Assembly (NCBI GenBank): GCA_944389815.1
Contig: CALXNS010000087.1
Span: 20,878-84,877 of the forward strand
Direction: 5' to 3'
DNA from: an uncultured Victivallis sp.
Lineage (GTDB): Bacteria; Verrucomicrobiota; Lentisphaeria; Victivallales; Victivallaceae
DNA: 64,000 nt
Positions 61,982 to 64,000 of the stretch are shown here, piece by piece (position 1 is the first letter of the stretch; each line of letters begins with the position of its first letter). The position numbers and the translations under genes are program-made. The notes beneath the pieces were generated by a model that was not told the origin of the DNA, did not search any database, and worked only from the letters and a program-made list of their open reading frames with translations.

Positions 61982-64000
61982 ATGGCGAAAAAGAAAATTG
62001 AAATCTTCAAGCTCGAAGAGCGTGTTTTATTTGATGCAGCGGCGGTTGCGGACATCGTCGATCAGAGTAATGCGGTTGCAAATCTGAATTCACAAGTATC
62101 TGAAAGTCAAGCACAAGCGAATGAAGAACGCGATGCTCTCAAGAATGCTCCGCCGGAGAACCCGGCGGATTCTGTCGTTTCAGCAGCCGGGCATGATGTC
62201 GTGACTCCGGACACGGTGGCCGACCTTGACGCTGCCGCCACGGCGCTGGTGGAGGGCGAGATTGCCTCGCACACTGCGGCTCACGATGCCGCCGCGTCCG
62301 GCGACGCGCCGGACGATGGGGGGACTACAGGGGGGGACGGGGAACCGGTCTCTTATGATGTCGGCGACAGTTCGATCGATGATTTCATTCAGTTTGACGG
62401 TGACGCGGATCATGACGGAGATATTGACCACAACTCCGACAGCGTCGATGCCGGTGCTGATGTGGATCAAGTTGATGACGGGATCGACGACGTGGATGAC
62501 GACGGGGATCATGAACCCGTCGCCGTGAGTCCGGAGACTTTCGCCGCCGACGCGCCGGAAGCGGGACGCGAACTGGTGATTATCAACTCCAGCGTCAAGG
62601 ATGCGCAGAAGATCGTTGATGCGCTTGGCGACAATACGGACGTTCTTTATCTTGAGAAGGGAACCGACGCGCTCGATTCGATCAATGAATTCCTCGATCA
62701 GCAGGGTGATGTGAAATACAGCGCAATTCACGTGGTTTCTCACGGAAATGCGGGATACTTCATTCTGAACGGTGAAATCATCGATGCGGAATCGGTGACC
62801 AACGATCCGGCCAGCTGGGCGGCGATCGGCGAACATTTGACGGACGATGGTGACATCATGCTTTACGGCTGCAATATTGCCGGGAACATGGATGGTCAGA
62901 TGCTCGTCTCGCAGATTGCGCAGTTCACCGGCGCTGACGTGGCCGCGTCGGCCGACAACACTGGCGTTCACGGCAACTGGGATCTGGAGTACAGCATCGG
63001 CGCGATCGACAATGGGTTCATTCAGGTTGAGGATTACAATTATTCGCTGAAATCGATTGCGATCAGCGTTGGTGCGGATGACTCGCTCTCTGCGCAGATG
63101 GCGGACGGCTCCCTTGATGGATATGATGAAGTCGCAATCACGATTACCGTTGATGAACTTGTTGATAACGGCAGCATTACATTCAAGGATGGTGTCAACT
63201 ATAGTTTCATCTTTGATTCACGGGAAGAAACTGATGCGGACGGAAAACCCACCGGGGTGTTCCATCCGATTACGGACATCAATAAGGATGGGTATCATTT
63301 TTCGTTCGGCGGCGATGTGACGTTTGAGAGCGGGACGGCGGTTGATTTCTCGAACTTCGATCACGGCCTTACGAATACAGTTTCCTATGTTTTTACCGAC
63401 ACGGTGGCTTTTGCCGGAAATGATGTTGTGTCCGTCAGCACCAAATTTGCCACGATGGACGCGTCCCGCGCCGCAACCTCTCTGGGAAACGCCAACTCCA
63501 CTCTGGAACTCAACCTTACAGGTACAAATGGTGGACGTTTTACGTTTGATGATCTGGAAGTCGGACGTCATCAAACTCTGACGGTCGATGGTGCGAATCT
63601 TGTTCTTGGCGGCAATAACGTTAACAACGGGACTGTCGGCATTGCTCATGCCACGTTACGGTTGGAGGCTGGAGCCTCGTTGAGCAACAGCGGCGATTTT
63701 ACTTCCGGTGCGATTACTTCTACCGGTACGATAACAAACAGCGGCAATTTGACTGCCGGTTCGATTCAGGCCACGAAGGTGACGAATGTTCAGGACAGTC
63801 TATTGTCGCTGACGAGTGGATCCTCGTCGATTACGACTCTGGACAATTCCGGCGTAATTGCGCTTCATAACGGTACTACGCTTACAATCGGAGCGAGCGA
63901 TGGTGACATTTCTGATGTCTGCCTGACGCATAACGGCATGATCAACGGCAACGGCGGGACGGTAAAGATTCTGCAGTCAACCGAGGGCACCGGTAGGGTG
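61982..64000 (+). CDS. Giant LEPR-XLL-like / DUF4347 surface protein, 5' part
   Basis: 673 codons are open to the window end with no stop. GGGGGAGGAATAG precedes the ATG. Residues 6-20 read IEIFKLEERVLFDAA, close to the LEPR-XLL start of very large exported proteins. Residues 25-190 are disordered and rich in Asp (DGDADHDGDIDHNSD, DVDDDGDH), suited to calcium binding. Residues 197-335 are a DUF4347 domain: LVIINSSV, VVSHGNAG (His about 254) and LYGCNIAG (Cys about 297), a His-Cys arrangement like that of caspase-fold proteases. Beyond 345 come beta-strand-rich repeats (TLRLEAGASLSNSGDF, ITSTGTITNSGNLTAGSI) like a beta-helix. Probably an adhesin or surface layer protein exported through the TolC-like protein just upstream. 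Confidence 0.8.
   Translation, partial: MAKKKIEIFKLEERVLFDAAAVADIVDQSNAVANLNSQVSESQAQANEERDALKNAPPENPADSVVSAAGHDVVTPDTVADLDAAATALVEGEIASHTAAHDAAASGDAPDDGGTTGGDGEPVSYDVGDSSIDDFIQFDGDADHDGDIDHNSDSVDAGADVDQVDDGIDDVDDDGDHEPVAVSPETFAADAPEAGRELVIINSSVKDAQKIVDALGDNTDVLYLEKGTDALDSINEFLDQQGDVKYSAIHVVSHGNAGYFILNGEIIDAESVTNDPASWAAIGEHLTDDGDIMLYGCNIAGNMDGQMLVSQIAQFTGADVAASADNTGVHGNWDLEYSIGAIDNGFIQVEDYNYSLKSIAISVGADDSLSAQMADGSLDGYDEVAITITVDELVDNGSITFKDGVNYSFIFDSREETDADGKPTGVFHPITDINKDGYHFSFGGDVTFESGTAVDFSNFDHGLTNTVSYVFTDTVAFAGNDVVSVSTKFATMDASRAATSLGNANSTLELNLTGTNGGRFTFDDLEVGRHQTLTVDGANLVLGGNNVNNGTVGIAHATLRLEAGASLSNSGDFTSGAITSTGTITNSGNLTAGSIQATKVTNVQDSLLSLTSGSSSITTLDNSGVIALHNGTTLTIGASDGDISDVCLTHNGMINGNGGTVKILQSTEGTGRV

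Overview
The window (about 58 % GC, tightly packed, about 56 genes) reads as a chromosome segment of a Gram-negative, heterotrophic bacterium of the Planctomycetes-Verrucomicrobia-Chlamydiae group, most likely a Lentisphaerota (Victivallis-like) gut or sediment organism. That placement is inference from gene content: meso-diaminopimelate-type MurE, MlaA and LptF/G outer-membrane genes, a prepilin-type protein with an H-X9-DG motif beside a LacI regulator and a secreted glycoside hydrolase, a very long Rho, and a giant cell-surface protein with an LEPR-XLL-like start. No phylogeny could be run. No rRNA, tRNA, CRISPR array or insertion sequence was recognised. Layout: 1-5.5 kb holds the end of hisS, an adk-map-infA cluster, ackA-pta and rpsO. 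5.6-9.8 kb (minus strand) holds coaE-rho-ftsB-like and a LysM protein. 10-21 kb holds a NUDIX hydrolase, a stand-alone RAM-domain protein, a lipoprotein, murF-murE, a convergent MlaA-hydrolase fusion, ftsK, a RodZ-like gene and aroQ. 21-24.7 kb is accB-accC-Asp23-AmaP-like-maf. 24.7-31.1 kb is accessory: a frameshifted metalloprotease-like gene, a LacI regulator, a pseudopilin-like protein and a glycoside hydrolase. 31-43.5 kb holds dedA, a sugar ABC importer without its ATPase, a CLC channel, and an FHA-MoxR / DUF58 / transglutaminase operon. 43.5-48.5 kb (minus) holds gcvH, AMMECR1, lptF/G, a fructokinase-GH32 pair and a 35-residue basic protein. 48.6-57.3 kb holds a duplicated DUF3857-transglutaminase protein, a metallo-hydrolase, pyrK-pyrD, an acetyl-esterase, a polysaccharide deacetylase and murI. 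57.4-64 kb holds a 21-repeat Sel1 protein, a TolC-like lipoprotein and the start of a giant DUF4347 surface protein that runs off the window. How the genes work together: the housekeeping part covers acetate fermentation (ackA-pta), fatty acid initiation (accBC), pyrimidine and wall synthesis (pyrKD, murE, murF, murI), division (ftsK, ftsB-like) and outer-membrane maintenance. Accessory genes point to polysaccharide and sugar use (GH32 plus fructokinase, esterase, deacetylase, ABC importer). The most promising undescribed system is at 57.4-64 kb: promoter, leader RNA with competing hairpins, TolC-like lipoprotein, then a very acidic LEPR-XLL/DUF4347 protein 18 bases later, which together look like a dedicated surface-protein export unit. 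Promoters here repeatedly fit TTG(A/C/T)NN, 16-17 bases, TATANT.
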